A stretch of 64,000 nt of DNA, taken from the NCBI RefSeq assembly GCF_002013375.1, contig NZ_MAEW01000003.1, positions 726,735 through 790,734 of the forward strand, given 5' to 3'. Position numbers and translations under genes: made by a program. The DNA comes from Mycobacterium sp. D16Q13 (GTDB taxonomy: Bacteria; Actinomycetota; Actinomycetes; Mycobacteriales; Mycobacteriaceae). Position 1 is the stretch's first letter, and each line of letters opens with the position of its first letter. Positions 53,008-62,146 of this stretch are shown here, one piece after another. Below the pieces are notes generated by a model. The model was not told the DNA's origin and made no database searches. It saw only the letters and a list, made by a program, of their open reading frames with translations.

Positions 53008-53865
53008 CTAGCCACCCAACCTCGCGCCGGCGTCGACACTCCACAGCGCCATGGTGAGCAGCATGTTGACGACGATCACGATCGTGATGGCCGCACGCAT
53101 CGCGTGCCCGGCAGCGATCCCTACACCCTCAGGACCGCCGCTTGCATAGAAGCCGTAGTAACACTGGATGGTTGAGGCCAACCAGACGAAGACGACCGTC
53201 TTGATGACGGAGTACACGACGTCGATACCGCTGACGCCGATACCGAAGTAGTGCAGGTACGAGCCCACCGAGCTCCCGCTGAGAATCTGCACCATCACCT
53301 GGCAGGACAGGTAGCTGACCGCCAGACACGCGACATACAGCGGGATCACCGCGATGATCGATGCCATGAGGCGCGTGGTCACCAGGAACGGAATCGGCCT
53401 AATGGCAACCGAATCCATCGCGTCGATCTCCTCCGCGATCCGCATCGAGCCGAGCTGTGCGGTGAACCGGCAACCCGCTTGCATCGCGAACGCCAACGAC
53501 GCCATGATCGGTGCCAACTCTCGCGTGCTGGCCAGCGAGCTAATGATGCCGGTGGCCGGCCCCAGTCCCAGCAAGTCCAGGAAGTTGTACGACTCGATGG
53601 CCACCAGTGCGCCGGCAGTGATCCCGAGAACCAGCGCCACTCCGGCCGTGCCACCGCCCACTACCAATGAGCCATTGCCCCAGGCAATATCGGACAGGTG
53701 CCGCAAGAATTCCTTGCGATACTGCCGTAGCACCACCGGAACTCCGGCCACAGCCCTGAAGAAGAACGCGACCGTATGACCGAATCGGGCCATAGGCAGG
53801 CGAATCTTATTGTAAATAAGGACAAACGGACGGAGCCGTGGCGATAAGTAGCTGGATACCGTCAT
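53008..53865 (-). CDS. yrbEB: YrbE/MlaE-family permease, second subunit
   Basis: Protein of 285 residues with five or six transmembrane helices, the MlaE-like permease of the Mce lipid importer. Typical segments are FLDLLGLGPATGIISSLASTRELAPIMASLAFAMQAGCRFTAQLGSMRIAEEIDAMDSVAIRPIPFLVTTRLMA (the cytosolic coupling loop EEIDAMD contacts the ATPase) and GGPEGVGIAAGHAMRAAI. The ATG at 53865 follows the yrbEA stop by a single base. No MceG ATPase gene is in the window. Confidence 0.92.
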   Translation of the reverse strand: MTVSSYLSPRLRPFVLIYNKIRLPMARFGHTVAFFFRAVAGVPVVLRQYRKEFLRHLSDIAWGNGSLVVGGGTAGVALVLGITAGALVAIESYNFLDLLGLGPATGIISSLASTRELAPIMASLAFAMQAGCRFTAQLGSMRIAEEIDAMDSVAIRPIPFLVTTRLMASIIAVIPLYVACLAVSYLSCQVMVQILSGSSVGSYLHYFGIGVSGIDVVYSVIKTVVFVWLASTIQCYYGFYASGGPEGVGIAAGHAMRAAITIVIVVNMLLTMALWSVDAGARLGG

Positions 53866-53866
53866 G

Positions 53867-54733
53867 TCATAACCCCGTCCGCGGAAAGAGCATGATGTAC
53901 AGCTGGCTGATGGCGACATTCACGATCATCAACAGCAAGATCGATTCCACGACCGCCGCGTTGACGGAGTTGGCAACACCGATCGGGCCGCCCTTGGTGG
54001 ACAGACCCTTCTGGCAGGCCACCACCGCCACGATGGCGCCGTAGATGATCGCCTTGAGTACGGCCAGGATCATGTCGCCAGGTGTGGCGAAGGAAGCGAA
54101 CGTCGACACGAAGCTGCCCGGTGCACCGTTCTGCCAATAGACATTGAACAGGTAGGCGCCCAGAAACCCGACGAAGCAGACGATTCCCGTGAGCGCGACG
54201 GCGATCATGATGGCGGCCGCGAACCGGGGCACCACCAGACGCCGGATCACCGAGACACCCATGACCTCCATGGCGTCGGTCTCCTCACGCATGGTGCGCG
54301 AGCCCAAGTCGGCGGTAATGGCCGAACCCACGGCCGAGGCCATCAGCACCGCGGCCACCAAGGAGGCGGCCTGCCGGATGATCGCGATGCCGCTAGCGGC
54401 ACCCGCCAAGGAAGTCGCACCCACTTGACCTGCAAGCAGCGCGAACTGGATCGACAGCGTGACACCAATCGGCAGGGTCACCAGGATGACCGGAGTTACG
54501 GCCGTCGCGGCTTGGAAGGCACCCTGCCGAACAAACTCCTGCCACTGGAACTGCCCGCTGAACAGGTCGATGAAGAACCACTGAATGGTGCGCACGCCCA
54601 CCATGAACTGCTCACCGACAGTGCTCAAGGATTCCAGCGGGTGACGCCTGACGTACCCGGTAGCCCAATCCTCGATTGCCGCGACGCCGTCTCCAGTGGC
54701 CACTCCGGCTTCCGGTGCACTCACGGCCGACAC
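53867..54733 (-). CDS. yrbEA: YrbE/MlaE-family permease, first subunit
   Basis: Protein of 288 residues, first gene of the mce operon. It contains TLPIGVTLSIQFALLAGQVGATSLAGAASGIAIIRQAASLVAAVLMASAVGSAITADLGSRTMREETDAMEVMGVSVIRRLVVPRF with the ATPase-coupling loop REETDAMEVMG, and ends in a short helix and LFPRTGL. The start is GTG at 54731-54733 or GTG at 54722-54724; both give the same hydrophobic core. It forms a heterodimer with the next permease. The promoter should lie in the 497-base gap upstream. Confidence 0.92.
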   Translation of the reverse strand: MSAVSAPEAGVATGDGVAAIEDWATGYVRRHPLESLSTVGEQFMVGVRTIQWFFIDLFSGQFQWQEFVRQGAFQAATAVTPVILVTLPIGVTLSIQFALLAGQVGATSLAGAASGIAIIRQAASLVAAVLMASAVGSAITADLGSRTMREETDAMEVMGVSVIRRLVVPRFAAAIMIAVALTGIVCFVGFLGAYLFNVYWQNGAPGSFVSTFASFATPGDMILAVLKAIIYGAIVAVVACQKGLSTKGGPIGVANSVNAAVVESILLLMIVNVAISQLYIMLFPRTGL

Positions 54734-55230
54734 TGGCGCGGCGCCACCCCTCGTCCAGTGGGACCAGACGCACGAATCGTCGCACCACGCATTCCAGACT
54801 CCTCGTTGACCCGGTATTCGCTGGGCGCCAAGGGCTGCGGCGCCAATGTGCGTTGACGCTAGATGATGAAGCGTTAATTTAACAGTTGGTCATATCCTAA
54901 ATCACACCGATCGGTATACTGTGCTGTGGGTCACAATTCGGGCGTCCCGGTTAGCCGAGCGTGTTCCGAAAGCCTGCGCATAGCCGTTCGAATTACATTG
55001 TCGAAAAGCATTTTTCGCATGGCATGACAATCTGAGCGCCCGCTCACAGACTCGGTCGATGAGCAGATCACCCGTGGCTGGTCGCTAGAGGTGCGCAGCG
55101 CGGGCCATCGCGTTGTGAGTCACAAACGCGGTTCCGGGAGCTGCGCCGACCGTCATCGTCGATCTATCAATATTTGCTGGAAGGGTGCGTCACCGGCGCT
55201 TCCGATGAGGGGACAGAAAGCCGGAGCCCC
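54734..55230. promoter_or_regulatory. 497-base gap upstream of the mce operon
   Basis: I see no supported gene here. It is more A/T-rich than its surroundings near 54860-54920, where the mce promoter is expected on the minus strand. Two operator-like palindromes stand out: ACCGATCGGT at 54906-54915, about 175 bases before yrbEA, and TTGTGA-G-TCACAA at 55113-55125, framed by CGCG on both sides with one extra base on the right. The second has CRP-like half-sites but a centre of 1 base instead of 6, so it is not a normal CRP site. It also contains the 3' flank of the response-regulator gene. Confidence 0.4.
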
Positions 55231-55908
55231 CTATTCGTCCAATCCGTGTTCGATGGCGTACCGCGTCAGCTCCACTCGGTTGCCCAGCTGGAGCTTGCGC
55301 AGCGTGGACTGCACATGATTCTCGACAGTGCGATGGCTCAGCGACAGCCGTGTGGCGATCTGCTTGGCGCTCAATCCCTTTGCCACCAGCCGCAGTACCT
55401 CGGTTTCCCGTTCGGAGAGCCGCGGCGTGTCGTCGGTCTCCGTCGTCGGCGCACTCGACATACGCCGAAACTCCCCGAGCACCAGACCTGCCAGACCGGG
55501 CGTGAACACAGCCTGGCCCTTGGCTGTTGCCTTCACCGCGTCGATGAGCTCGGTGGCGGACGCACTCTTGACCAGGTAACCCGTGGCGCCGGCTTTCACC
55601 GCTTCCAGTACATCCTCGCGTTCGGCGGAGGCCGACAACACCAAGATATGGCTACCCGGGGACACCGCCAGCACCGCAGCGGTGGCCTGTGCACCGTCGC
55701 CGTCGGTCAGCTGCATATCCATCAGCACTACATCGGGTTTCACCGTCGCGGCGATCCGGCCGGACGAGGCGACCCCGTCGGCAGTGGCGACCACCCGCAG
55801 TCCCGCCGCCTGTAGGTCACGGGAAACCCCATCGCGCCACATGGGATGGTCATCGACCACCATCACCGAAATCTGTTCGTCGTCAGTGCTTTCCGGATAA
55901 TCGGTCAT
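55231..55908 (-). CDS. NarL/LuxR-family response regulator
   Basis: Protein of 225 residues. Receiver domain at about 13-130: VMVVDDHPMWRDGVSRDL with the acidic pair, phosphoacceptor region PDVVLMDMQLTDGDG, and GYLVKSASATELIDAV with the conserved Lys. LuxR helix-turn-helix at about 155-215: LSERETEVLRLVAKGLSAKQIATRLSLSHRTVENHVQSTLRKLQLGNRVEL. I chose the ATG at 55908, which overlaps the kinase stop (ATGA) and has GGAGG upstream. The cognate kinase is the upstream gene. The mce operon lies downstream in the same direction. Confidence 0.92.
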   Translation of the reverse strand: MTDYPESTDDEQISVMVVDDHPMWRDGVSRDLQAAGLRVVATADGVASSGRIAATVKPDVVLMDMQLTDGDGAQATAAVLAVSPGSHILVLSASAEREDVLEAVKAGATGYLVKSASATELIDAVKATAKGQAVFTPGLAGLVLGEFRRMSSAPTTETDDTPRLSERETEVLRLVAKGLSAKQIATRLSLSHRTVENHVQSTLRKLQLGNRVELTRYAIEHGLDE

Positions 55909-57080
55909 ACCCCCACCTCCTGAGACTTGGGCACCGTGATCTCCCATTCAGTGCCCGCGCCCGGCGCCGTCTCCAGCAGGACGGCCCCGCCGAGATCAGC
56001 CACCCGGCCCAGAATCGACCGGGACACCCCCATCCGCCCCTCACGCTCTGCCTGATCCAGCCTGCCGTCCGCGATGCCACTGCCGTCATCGCGGACGGTC
56101 ACGACCACCGAGTCCTCCAGATCTTCGATGAGCACGTACGCGTGCGCCTCCTGCCCGGCGTGCAGTGCCACGTTGGACAGTGCGCTGCGTACCACAGCAG
56201 CCAGCTCGCTGGCCATGTGCTGGCCGATGAGCACCGGCGAGCCCGGCGCGGACACCGAGACCGTGGTACTGGCCTGAGTGCGCAGGAGCGGGCGCAGATC
56301 AACCAATTCGTCATCGGCGAGCATCGTCGGGGTCGCACCCGAAATCAGCTCCCGGAGCGCCACTTCCTGTTCACCGGCGATGGCGGCCAGCTCTGCGGTC
56401 GGACCACCGATCTCGGTGCCCCGCCGCTTCACATACGACAACACCTGAAGCACCCCGTCGTGCACTTGACGCGCGAGCCGTTCACGTTCGATCGCCGCCG
56501 CGGCCGCACGTTCCGCCCGCCGCAGTTCATGGAAGGTGCGCTTCGCGGTGGTTGATGCGGCCCCAATCGCGAGCCCCACCACCACCAACGCCGGCATCGT
56601 GGCGTCGAGCCATAGCGCGCTGACGGGTAACCCGCGCGCCGCGATGCTGATCGCGGCGAGGACGAAACCGGATATGACACCGGCGAGCTGTCCGCGCAAC
56701 AGACCCATGGAGACCACGGCGTTGGCCACCCACAGCGTGGTCGGCAGGGTCTGATGCCCGCTGTACCACTGCACATCAACGACCAGTCGCCCGGCGAGCA
56801 TCAGCGCGATCACGATCACCTGATCGCAGAGCACTATCTGCCAGCGGCGGAACCAGTTGCGCGACAGAGCGACCGCTGCAAACCCGGTCCATATCGCCAT
56901 GCCGGCATACAGCGCCCAGCTCAGCGTTTGTCGCTCGTAGTGGGTGTAGGACGCCAGCTGTGAGGCCAACAGCGCATACCCAAAACTCGCCAAGCGGAAC
57001 ACCTGCGCGGCACGCCACAACGATGCCGTCGGATCGTTACCGCTCACCCAGCGCGGGACGGTTCCGTTTCCGGATGCCAT
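55905..57080 (-). CDS. MacS-type sensor histidine kinase (DUF5931)
   Basis: Protein of 391 residues. The N-terminal half has about five or six transmembrane helices (DUF5931-like; RLASFGYALLASQLASYTHYERQTLSWALYAGMAIWTGFAAVAL) that probably sense within the membrane. HisKA_3 dimerisation region AAIERERLARQVHDGVLQVLSYVKRR with the phospho-His, then the ATPase domain with LSNVALHAGQEAHAYVLIE, VTVRDDGSGI and REGRMGVSRSILGRVADLGGAVLLETAPGAGTEWEI. It belongs to the NarX/MacS class pairing with NarL-type regulators. Translationally coupled to its regulator. Ligand unknown. Confidence 0.9.
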   Translation of the reverse strand: MASGNGTVPRWVSGNDPTASLWRAAQVFRLASFGYALLASQLASYTHYERQTLSWALYAGMAIWTGFAAVALSRNWFRRWQIVLCDQVIVIALMLAGRLVVDVQWYSGHQTLPTTLWVANAVVSMGLLRGQLAGVISGFVLAAISIAARGLPVSALWLDATMPALVVVGLAIGAASTTAKRTFHELRRAERAAAAAIERERLARQVHDGVLQVLSYVKRRGTEIGGPTAELAAIAGEQEVALRELISGATPTMLADDELVDLRPLLRTQASTTVSVSAPGSPVLIGQHMASELAAVVRSALSNVALHAGQEAHAYVLIEDLEDSVVVTVRDDGSGIADGRLDQAEREGRMGVSRSILGRVADLGGAVLLETAPGAGTEWEITVPKSQEVGV

Positions 57081-57089
57081 GTGAATTCA

Positions 57090-58289
57090 TCAGTCCTTGG
57101 GTGGGGCCGGGCCCAATTCCGGTACTCCGTTGCCCGGACCGGCACCGACCGCCGGGGGGCCATTGGCCGGCACCATCTCCGGGTCGAAGATCTCGGCTTC
57201 CTCTTCTCCCTCAACCAGATACGGATCGTCGGAATCCTCGGGCTCGATGAGGGCACGGATGGCGGTATTGAGCACCGCGACCGTCGGCACCGCCAACAGT
57301 GCGCCGATGATTCCACCCAGCACGCCGCCGGCGGCGATGGACAGCACCACGGCCAACGCGTGGATCTGCACCGCATGGCCCATGATGAGCGGTTGCAGCA
57401 CATGGCCTTCCACCTGCATCACCACAATGACGATGACCAGGATCATGGCGGCGGTGAAGGCGCCCTTGGTAATCAGGGCGATGAAAACCGCCACAAATCC
57501 GGAGATCGCCGCACCGATGATCGGGATAAACGCTCCTAGGAACACCAGCGAGGCCAGGGGAAGCGCCAGCGGCACACTGAAAGCCGCGAGGCCCACCCCG
57601 ATGCCGATGGCGTCGACCAGTGCCACCGCCACGGTGGCACGCACGTAGCCGATCAGCGAACCGAAGCCCAGCGCACCGGCGCGGCGCACACGTGGCCGCA
57701 CCGCCGTCGGGAAGATCCGGGTAACGAACTCCCAGATCTCCTTTCCGCCGTAGAGGAAGAAGATGATGGTGAACAACGTCAGCACGGCGCCGGTGATGAT
57801 CTCGGTGACCGTGGTGGCCGTGGCCAGCGCCCCGCTGGTGACCCGGCCCTGGTTGTCCTTGATGGTATTGACCAGCGCGTCCCCCGCCTTGCTGATCTGC
57901 TCCTCGCTGATGTGGAACCGGCTGTGAATCGCCCAGTTTTTGAGCGACTCAATGCTGTTGGTCAGCTGCGCCGACAGGTCTGGCAGGCCCTTGATGAACT
58001 GGTCCACCACGAAGGTCAGGATCCCGCCGACCGCGGCGGTACCGGTCAGCAGAACCACGACGACCGCCAGCGAGCGCGGAACCTTATGCCGCTGCAGGTA
58101 ATTGACTGTTGGAACCAACAGGGCAGAGCCCATCAAGGCGAGCAACAGCGGGATGGTGATCGTCTTGAGGTGCCAGAACAACCACAGAAAGGTAAGCCCG
58201 AAGGCAAGCAGCACCAGCAGGCGCCAAGCCCACGCCGCCCCCTTGCGCACATACGGATGAACCGATTCGGCAGCGTCAGCATGCGTCAT
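57090..58289 (-). CDS. AI-2E family transporter (Rv0205-like)
   Basis: Protein of 399 residues with about eight transmembrane helices and the PF01594 pattern (LLALMGSALLVPTVNYLQRHKVPRSLAVVVVLL, GSLIGYVRATVAVALVDAIGIGVGLAAFSVPLALPLASLVFLGAFIPIIGAAISG, QVEGHVLQPLIMGHAVQIHALAVVLSI). The family name comes from a few autoinducer-2 exporters; others are Na+/H+ antiporters, so cargo is unknown. An acidic tail (EPEDSDDPYLVEGEEEAEIFDPEM) ends it. It lies upstream of the kinase gene in the same orientation, separated by 9 bases from its start. Rv0205 is the likely counterpart. Confidence 0.88.
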   Translation of the reverse strand: MTHADAAESVHPYVRKGAAWAWRLLVLLAFGLTFLWLFWHLKTITIPLLLALMGSALLVPTVNYLQRHKVPRSLAVVVVLLTGTAAVGGILTFVVDQFIKGLPDLSAQLTNSIESLKNWAIHSRFHISEEQISKAGDALVNTIKDNQGRVTSGALATATTVTEIITGAVLTLFTIIFFLYGGKEIWEFVTRIFPTAVRPRVRRAGALGFGSLIGYVRATVAVALVDAIGIGVGLAAFSVPLALPLASLVFLGAFIPIIGAAISGFVAVFIALITKGAFTAAMILVIVIVVMQVEGHVLQPLIMGHAVQIHALAVVLSIAAGGVLGGIIGALLAVPTVAVLNTAIRALIEPEDSDDPYLVEGEEEAEIFDPEMVPANGPPAVGAGPGNGVPELGPAPPKD

Positions 58290-58310
58290 GCGGCGAGCCT
58301 AACCCAGCAA

Positions 58311-59189
58311 CTATCCCTTCGGCGCGGGCTCGGCCAGCACCTCGGTCAGCCACTTCACGACAAGCTCTGGCTGCTCGTCGACGATGAAGTGACCGCAGTT
58401 GGGCACCTCCGTGATGTTCAAGTCGTCGGCGTGGTCGGTGAAGCCATCGAGCAGCGACGGATGCACCGCCACATCGTCGAGCCCGAACAGCACCCGCACC
58501 GGCATGGCGAGTTTCTGCTCGTCATAGGGGCCACGCGCGAGTTTGGCGAATTCCTTGCCGACCATGGATCGGTAGATCTTGGATCCCGCCACCCGGCGAT
58601 CGCGATCACGGAAACAGCCACGGAAGAAGTCCACCGAGTCCTTGGGCATTCCACTGCGGCGGATGAACCACCACAGGGTCGGCGACAGGTGTGAGAGGGG
58701 CCCGACTACCGGGGCTCCCACCACCAGCTGATAGGCCAGCTTGTGGGCGTGCCGGGCAACGCGGCCCGGCTCCTGCCATACCGGCGGGATGTTGAGGATG
58801 GCCAGCCGCCGGATCCGCGAGGGCGCCTTCAGGGCCACCAGCTGCGCGGTCCAGCCGCCCCAGTCGTGTCCGACCAGGTCGAAGGACTCGAGCCCCAGCG
58901 CGTCGGCCGCGGCCAGTACATCGGAGGCAAACTGCTCCTTCTCATAGCCCGTCGCAGTGACCTCGCTCCAGCCCGCCCCGCGCAGATCCATGGCGTGCAC
59001 CCGGTATCCGGCAGCAGCCAGGGCGGGAATGACCTTGTGCCACATCCACCAGTTCTCGGGCCAGCCGTGCAAGAGCACCACGGGGCGTCCATCCTGCGGT
59101 CCGGCAACGGCGACGTGAATCTTCACGTCCCCTGCCTGTACGTACTGGTGGTCCACTCCTTCGAGGACCGGCATGCTGCGCTGGGTCAT
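58311..59189 (-). CDS. alpha/beta hydrolase, epoxide-hydrolase-like
   Basis: Protein of 292 residues. Features are the oxyanion motif LLHGWPENWWMWHKVIPALA, the nucleophile elbow LVGHDWGGWTAQLVALKAP with Asp (not Ser) as nucleophile, a cap domain, and the late acid and His regions (LFGLDDVAVHPSLLDGF, EVPNCGHFIVDEQPELV). Asp at the elbow with HGWPE points to epoxide hydrolases (EphA/EphF type) or close dehalogenases. The ATG at 59189 gives MTQRSMPVLEG; 59174 is an alternative. It precedes the AI-2E gene by 21 bases and may be co-transcribed. Confidence 0.87.
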   Translation of the reverse strand: MTQRSMPVLEGVDHQYVQAGDVKIHVAVAGPQDGRPVVLLHGWPENWWMWHKVIPALAAAGYRVHAMDLRGAGWSEVTATGYEKEQFASDVLAAADALGLESFDLVGHDWGGWTAQLVALKAPSRIRRLAILNIPPVWQEPGRVARHAHKLAYQLVVGAPVVGPLSHLSPTLWWFIRRSGMPKDSVDFFRGCFRDRDRRVAGSKIYRSMVGKEFAKLARGPYDEQKLAMPVRVLFGLDDVAVHPSLLDGFTDHADDLNITEVPNCGHFIVDEQPELVVKWLTEVLAEPAPKG

Positions 59190-59334
59190 GGACCGAACCC
59201 TACCGCGCAGTAGGTTCCGTGGCACGACCGCAGCCGCCACATACGCATCCGTAATACCTGCATGAACTGGCATGCTTCGTCATAGCGGACAAAGAAGCGT
59301 ACAAGTGAAGTAGACCGATCGGAATACCTAGGTG

Positions 59335-60855
59335 ATGGAACGGCTGCGCGAATGGTTTCGGGCCATGCATGTGCTGGGCCCCCGGTGGACCGTGTTCGTG
59401 GCCTCGATGGTCGGCATCAACTCCGCGACTCTGCTGCTGTTGTTCTACTTCCTGCGCCACTGGATGCCCTTCAAACAGCCACCCCACGACTGGGTCTTCG
59501 AGAACGGCCCGCCCTTGTTCTGGGCGCTGTTCGGCCTCATGGTGGTGACGAGCGTCGGCTGGGCCCTGCACATGGAGCATCGCCTCGCCCGCTGGTATTG
59601 CCGGGGCGGGCCACCGACGGCCCTGGAGCTGCGCACCGCATTGACCGCGCCCCTGCAGCAATCGCTGGTCCATCTCGGCGGGTGGGCCATCGGTGCGGCC
59701 GTCTTCATCGCCATCGGCGCCGCCCACGACTCCAAATGGACCCTGGCCACCATCATCGGCTGTCTGCAATCCGCGACGGGCAGCTTTGGCCTGACTTATC
59801 TGCTCGGCGAACGCATCCTGCGACCAATCGCAGCAAAGGCTTTGAGCGCCAGCGAGTTTCACGGCCGCTTCGCACCCTCGGTGTTCGTGCGAGTCCGGCT
59901 CAGCTGGTGGATCGGCACCCTGGCGCCGGCGATCGGGATCATCGCTCTATGCGGCATGGCCCTCTGGAAGCCCGATGATTTGACCTCGACTCGCGGCCTT
60001 GCGCTCACCGTCCTTCTCATTGTCTCGACCACCCTGGTCGCCAGCTATGGCCTCGCGCTGCTGACCGCCGGACAGCTGGCCGACCCGGTACGCCAGCTGC
60101 GCTCCGCCATCACCGATGTCGCGCAGGGCAACTTCGATGCGCGTGTCGATGTCTACGACGGCAGCGAGCTGGGTGTTCTACAGGCCGGGTTCAACCGGAT
60201 GATGCAGGTGGGCGAGGAACGCCGGCAGCTGCGCGAGCTGTTCGGTAAACACGTGGGCGCCGACGTGGCCAGTCAGGCGCTGCAACTGGGCACCAACCTA
60301 GGCGGCGAAAATCGTTATGTCGCAGTGTTCTTCGTCGACATGATCGGGTCAACCTCGATGGCCGCCGATCGCGCCCCCGAGGAAGTGCTGACGATTCTCA
60401 ACGACTTCTTCCGCATCGTGGTGGAGGTCGTTGACAGCCGCGGAGGCTTCGTCAACAAATTCGTCGGAGACGAGGCGCTGTCCGTCTTCGGCGCTCCGCT
60501 GCATCGCCCGGATGCCACCACGGCATGCCTGGCCGCCGCACGCGAGTTACGTGACCGGCTCACGGAGGATTTCCCGCATCCGTTCGAATTCGCGATCGGG
60601 GTATCGGCCGGGCTTGCCGTCGCCGGGAACGTCGGTGCACCCGAACGCTACGAGTATTCGGTGATCGGCGACCCGGTGAACGAGGCGTCGCGACTTACCG
60701 AACTGGCAAAACACCGTCCCAGTCGGCTGCTCGCGTCCACCAACGCGCTGTATTTCGCCGATCCCGATGAACAAAAACACTGGGATCACGGCGACTCTGT
60801 GCTGCTCCGGGGCCGCACCAGGGCGACACACCTGGCGTGGCCTGCGGGAACCTGA
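59335..60855 (+). CDS. membrane-bound class III adenylate/guanylate cyclase
   Basis: Protein of 506 residues like the Rv1318c to Rv1320c cyclases. Six transmembrane helices (about 15-260) are followed by a HAMP domain (about 255-305: LADPVRQLRSAITDVAQGNFDARVDVYDGSELGVLQAGFNRMMQ) and a cyclase domain (about 325-500). Metal-binding Asp residues sit in AVFFVDMIGSTSMAADR and GFVNKFVGDEALSVFGAP, the latter with the purine-site Lys. The transition-state Asn/Arg region is YEYSVIGDPVNEASRLTEL. All catalytic positions I can check are present, so it should make cAMP. Start ATG 59335 or GTG 59332. CCGATCGG lies 13 bases upstream of the start. Confidence 0.92.
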   Translation: MERLREWFRAMHVLGPRWTVFVASMVGINSATLLLLFYFLRHWMPFKQPPHDWVFENGPPLFWALFGLMVVTSVGWALHMEHRLARWYCRGGPPTALELRTALTAPLQQSLVHLGGWAIGAAVFIAIGAAHDSKWTLATIIGCLQSATGSFGLTYLLGERILRPIAAKALSASEFHGRFAPSVFVRVRLSWWIGTLAPAIGIIALCGMALWKPDDLTSTRGLALTVLLIVSTTLVASYGLALLTAGQLADPVRQLRSAITDVAQGNFDARVDVYDGSELGVLQAGFNRMMQVGEERRQLRELFGKHVGADVASQALQLGTNLGGENRYVAVFFVDMIGSTSMAADRAPEEVLTILNDFFRIVVEVVDSRGGFVNKFVGDEALSVFGAPLHRPDATTACLAAARELRDRLTEDFPHPFEFAIGVSAGLAVAGNVGAPERYEYSVIGDPVNEASRLTELAKHRPSRLLASTNALYFADPDEQKHWDHGDSVLLRGRTRATHLAWPAGT

Positions 60856-60891
60856 AAGAAGTGGCTTGTCCGCGCCGTTACTGTGGTGCCC

Positions 60892-62091
60892 GTGCCCGAT
60901 GACCCTGACCGTACCTCCGGCGGCGATATGCCGCCCGAGTGCAGCGGCCCGGGCTCCTGCCCCGATGACCCCGAGGCGGACACAGCGCCACAACCCGTCA
61001 TCAAGCAGCGGGGAAAGTACTGGTGGTTGCGGTGGGCGATTCTCGTCGTGCTCGCGATCGTGCTCGCGGTGGAGATCGGATTCGTCTCCGACCAGCTGGC
61101 ATCCGCCTGGCAGAGCCTGAAGGCCGCTAACCCCTGGTGGGTGCTGGCGGCAGTGCTGGCCGCCATGGCCTCCCTGCACAGCTTCGCCCAGATCCAGCGG
61201 ACACTGCTGCGTTCAGCGGGCGTGAAGATACGCCAGTGGCGCTCCGAGGCCGCCTACTACGCCGGGAACGCGCTGAGCACCACTCTGCCCGGCGGCCCCG
61301 TGCTTTCGGCCACCTTCATCTATCGCCAGCAGCGGCTATGGGGTGCCACCCCGGTAGTCGCGTCCTGGCAGTTGGTGATGTCCGGCGTACTGCAGGCGGT
61401 GGGGTTGGCGATTTTGGGCCTCGGCGGAGCATTCCTCTTGGGCGCCAAGACCAACCCGTTCTCGCTGATCTTCAGCATCGGCGGATTGTTGGCCATCCTG
61501 GTCCTGGCGCAGGCGGTGGCATCCCGGCCGGAGATGCTCGACGGCATCGGCGTACGGGTCCTGCGCTGGGTCAATGACCTCCGCGGCAAGCCGCCGATGA
61601 TGGGAGTCGCGCGCTGGCGCGAGATCCTCAAACAGATGGAGGCGGTGACGCTGACTCGCCGCGCCCTCGGCGAGGCCTTCGGCTGGTCCCTGTTCAACTG
61701 GATCGCCGATGTGGCCTGCCTGGCCTTCGCGGCCTACGCCGTGGGCAGTCGGCCCTCACTGGTCGGCGTCATGGTCGCTTACGCCGCGGCCCGTGCCGCC
61801 GGCTCGCTTCCGCTCATGCCGGGTGGACTGCTCGTGGTCGAGGCCCTTCTGGTTCCCGGCCTGGTGTCCTCGGGGATGACGCTGCCCGACGCGATCTCCG
61901 CGATGCTCATCTACCGCGTCGTGAGCTGGATCTTCATCTCGGCGATCGGCTGGGTCATCTTCTTCTTCCTCTTCCGCAACGAGAGCCAGATCGACCCCGA
62001 CGCCACCCCGAACCCCGCCAAGGAGCCCGAACCCGGGGCCAACGCCCGGTCTGACGGTCCGCCAAAAAATTCTTCCGATCCCCCGAAATAA
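60892..62091 (+). CDS. flippase-fold membrane protein, UPF0104/LPG-synthase TM type (Rv0204c-like)
   Basis: Protein of about 399 residues with eight transmembrane helices in the pattern of lysylphosphatidylglycerol synthase membrane domains (WWVLAAVLAAMASLHSFAQIQRTLLRSAGVKIRQW, YYAGNALSTTLPGGPVLSATFIYRQQRLWG, YAAARAAGSLPLMPGGLLVVEALLVPGLVSSGM). It has no cytosolic aminoacyltransferase domain, so a lipid flippase or transport role is more likely than synthesis. Acidic start and a Pro/Asn-rich hydrophilic tail. Alternative GTG starts at 60883, 60886 and 60892. Rv0204c is a likely counterpart, and Rv0205 and hemophore-type genes are nearby as in M. tuberculosis. Confidence 0.82.
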   Translation: MPDDPDRTSGGDMPPECSGPGSCPDDPEADTAPQPVIKQRGKYWWLRWAILVVLAIVLAVEIGFVSDQLASAWQSLKAANPWWVLAAVLAAMASLHSFAQIQRTLLRSAGVKIRQWRSEAAYYAGNALSTTLPGGPVLSATFIYRQQRLWGATPVVASWQLVMSGVLQAVGLAILGLGGAFLLGAKTNPFSLIFSIGGLLAILVLAQAVASRPEMLDGIGVRVLRWVNDLRGKPPMMGVARWREILKQMEAVTLTRRALGEAFGWSLFNWIADVACLAFAAYAVGSRPSLVGVMVAYAAARAAGSLPLMPGGLLVVEALLVPGLVSSGMTLPDAISAMLIYRVVSWIFISAIGWVIFFFLFRNESQIDPDATPNPAKEPEPGANARSDGPPKNSSDPPK

Positions 62092-62146
62092 AGCGGACCA
62101 TAGTCCGGTTGGCATGAATGTCTCACCCCAACTTTGAGGAGCATTC

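Noticed and set aside
57090..58289. AI-2 quorum-sensing exporter
   Set aside because: The family name overstates function; no LuxS or AI-2 genes are in view, and many members carry ions.
54906..59322. CCGATCGG cores upstream of yrbEA (54906-54915) and of the cyclase (59315-59322) as a shared operator
   Set aside because: The same 8-mer also occurs inside coding sequence (pckA, yrbEA, mceA), so it is not specific to promoters here.
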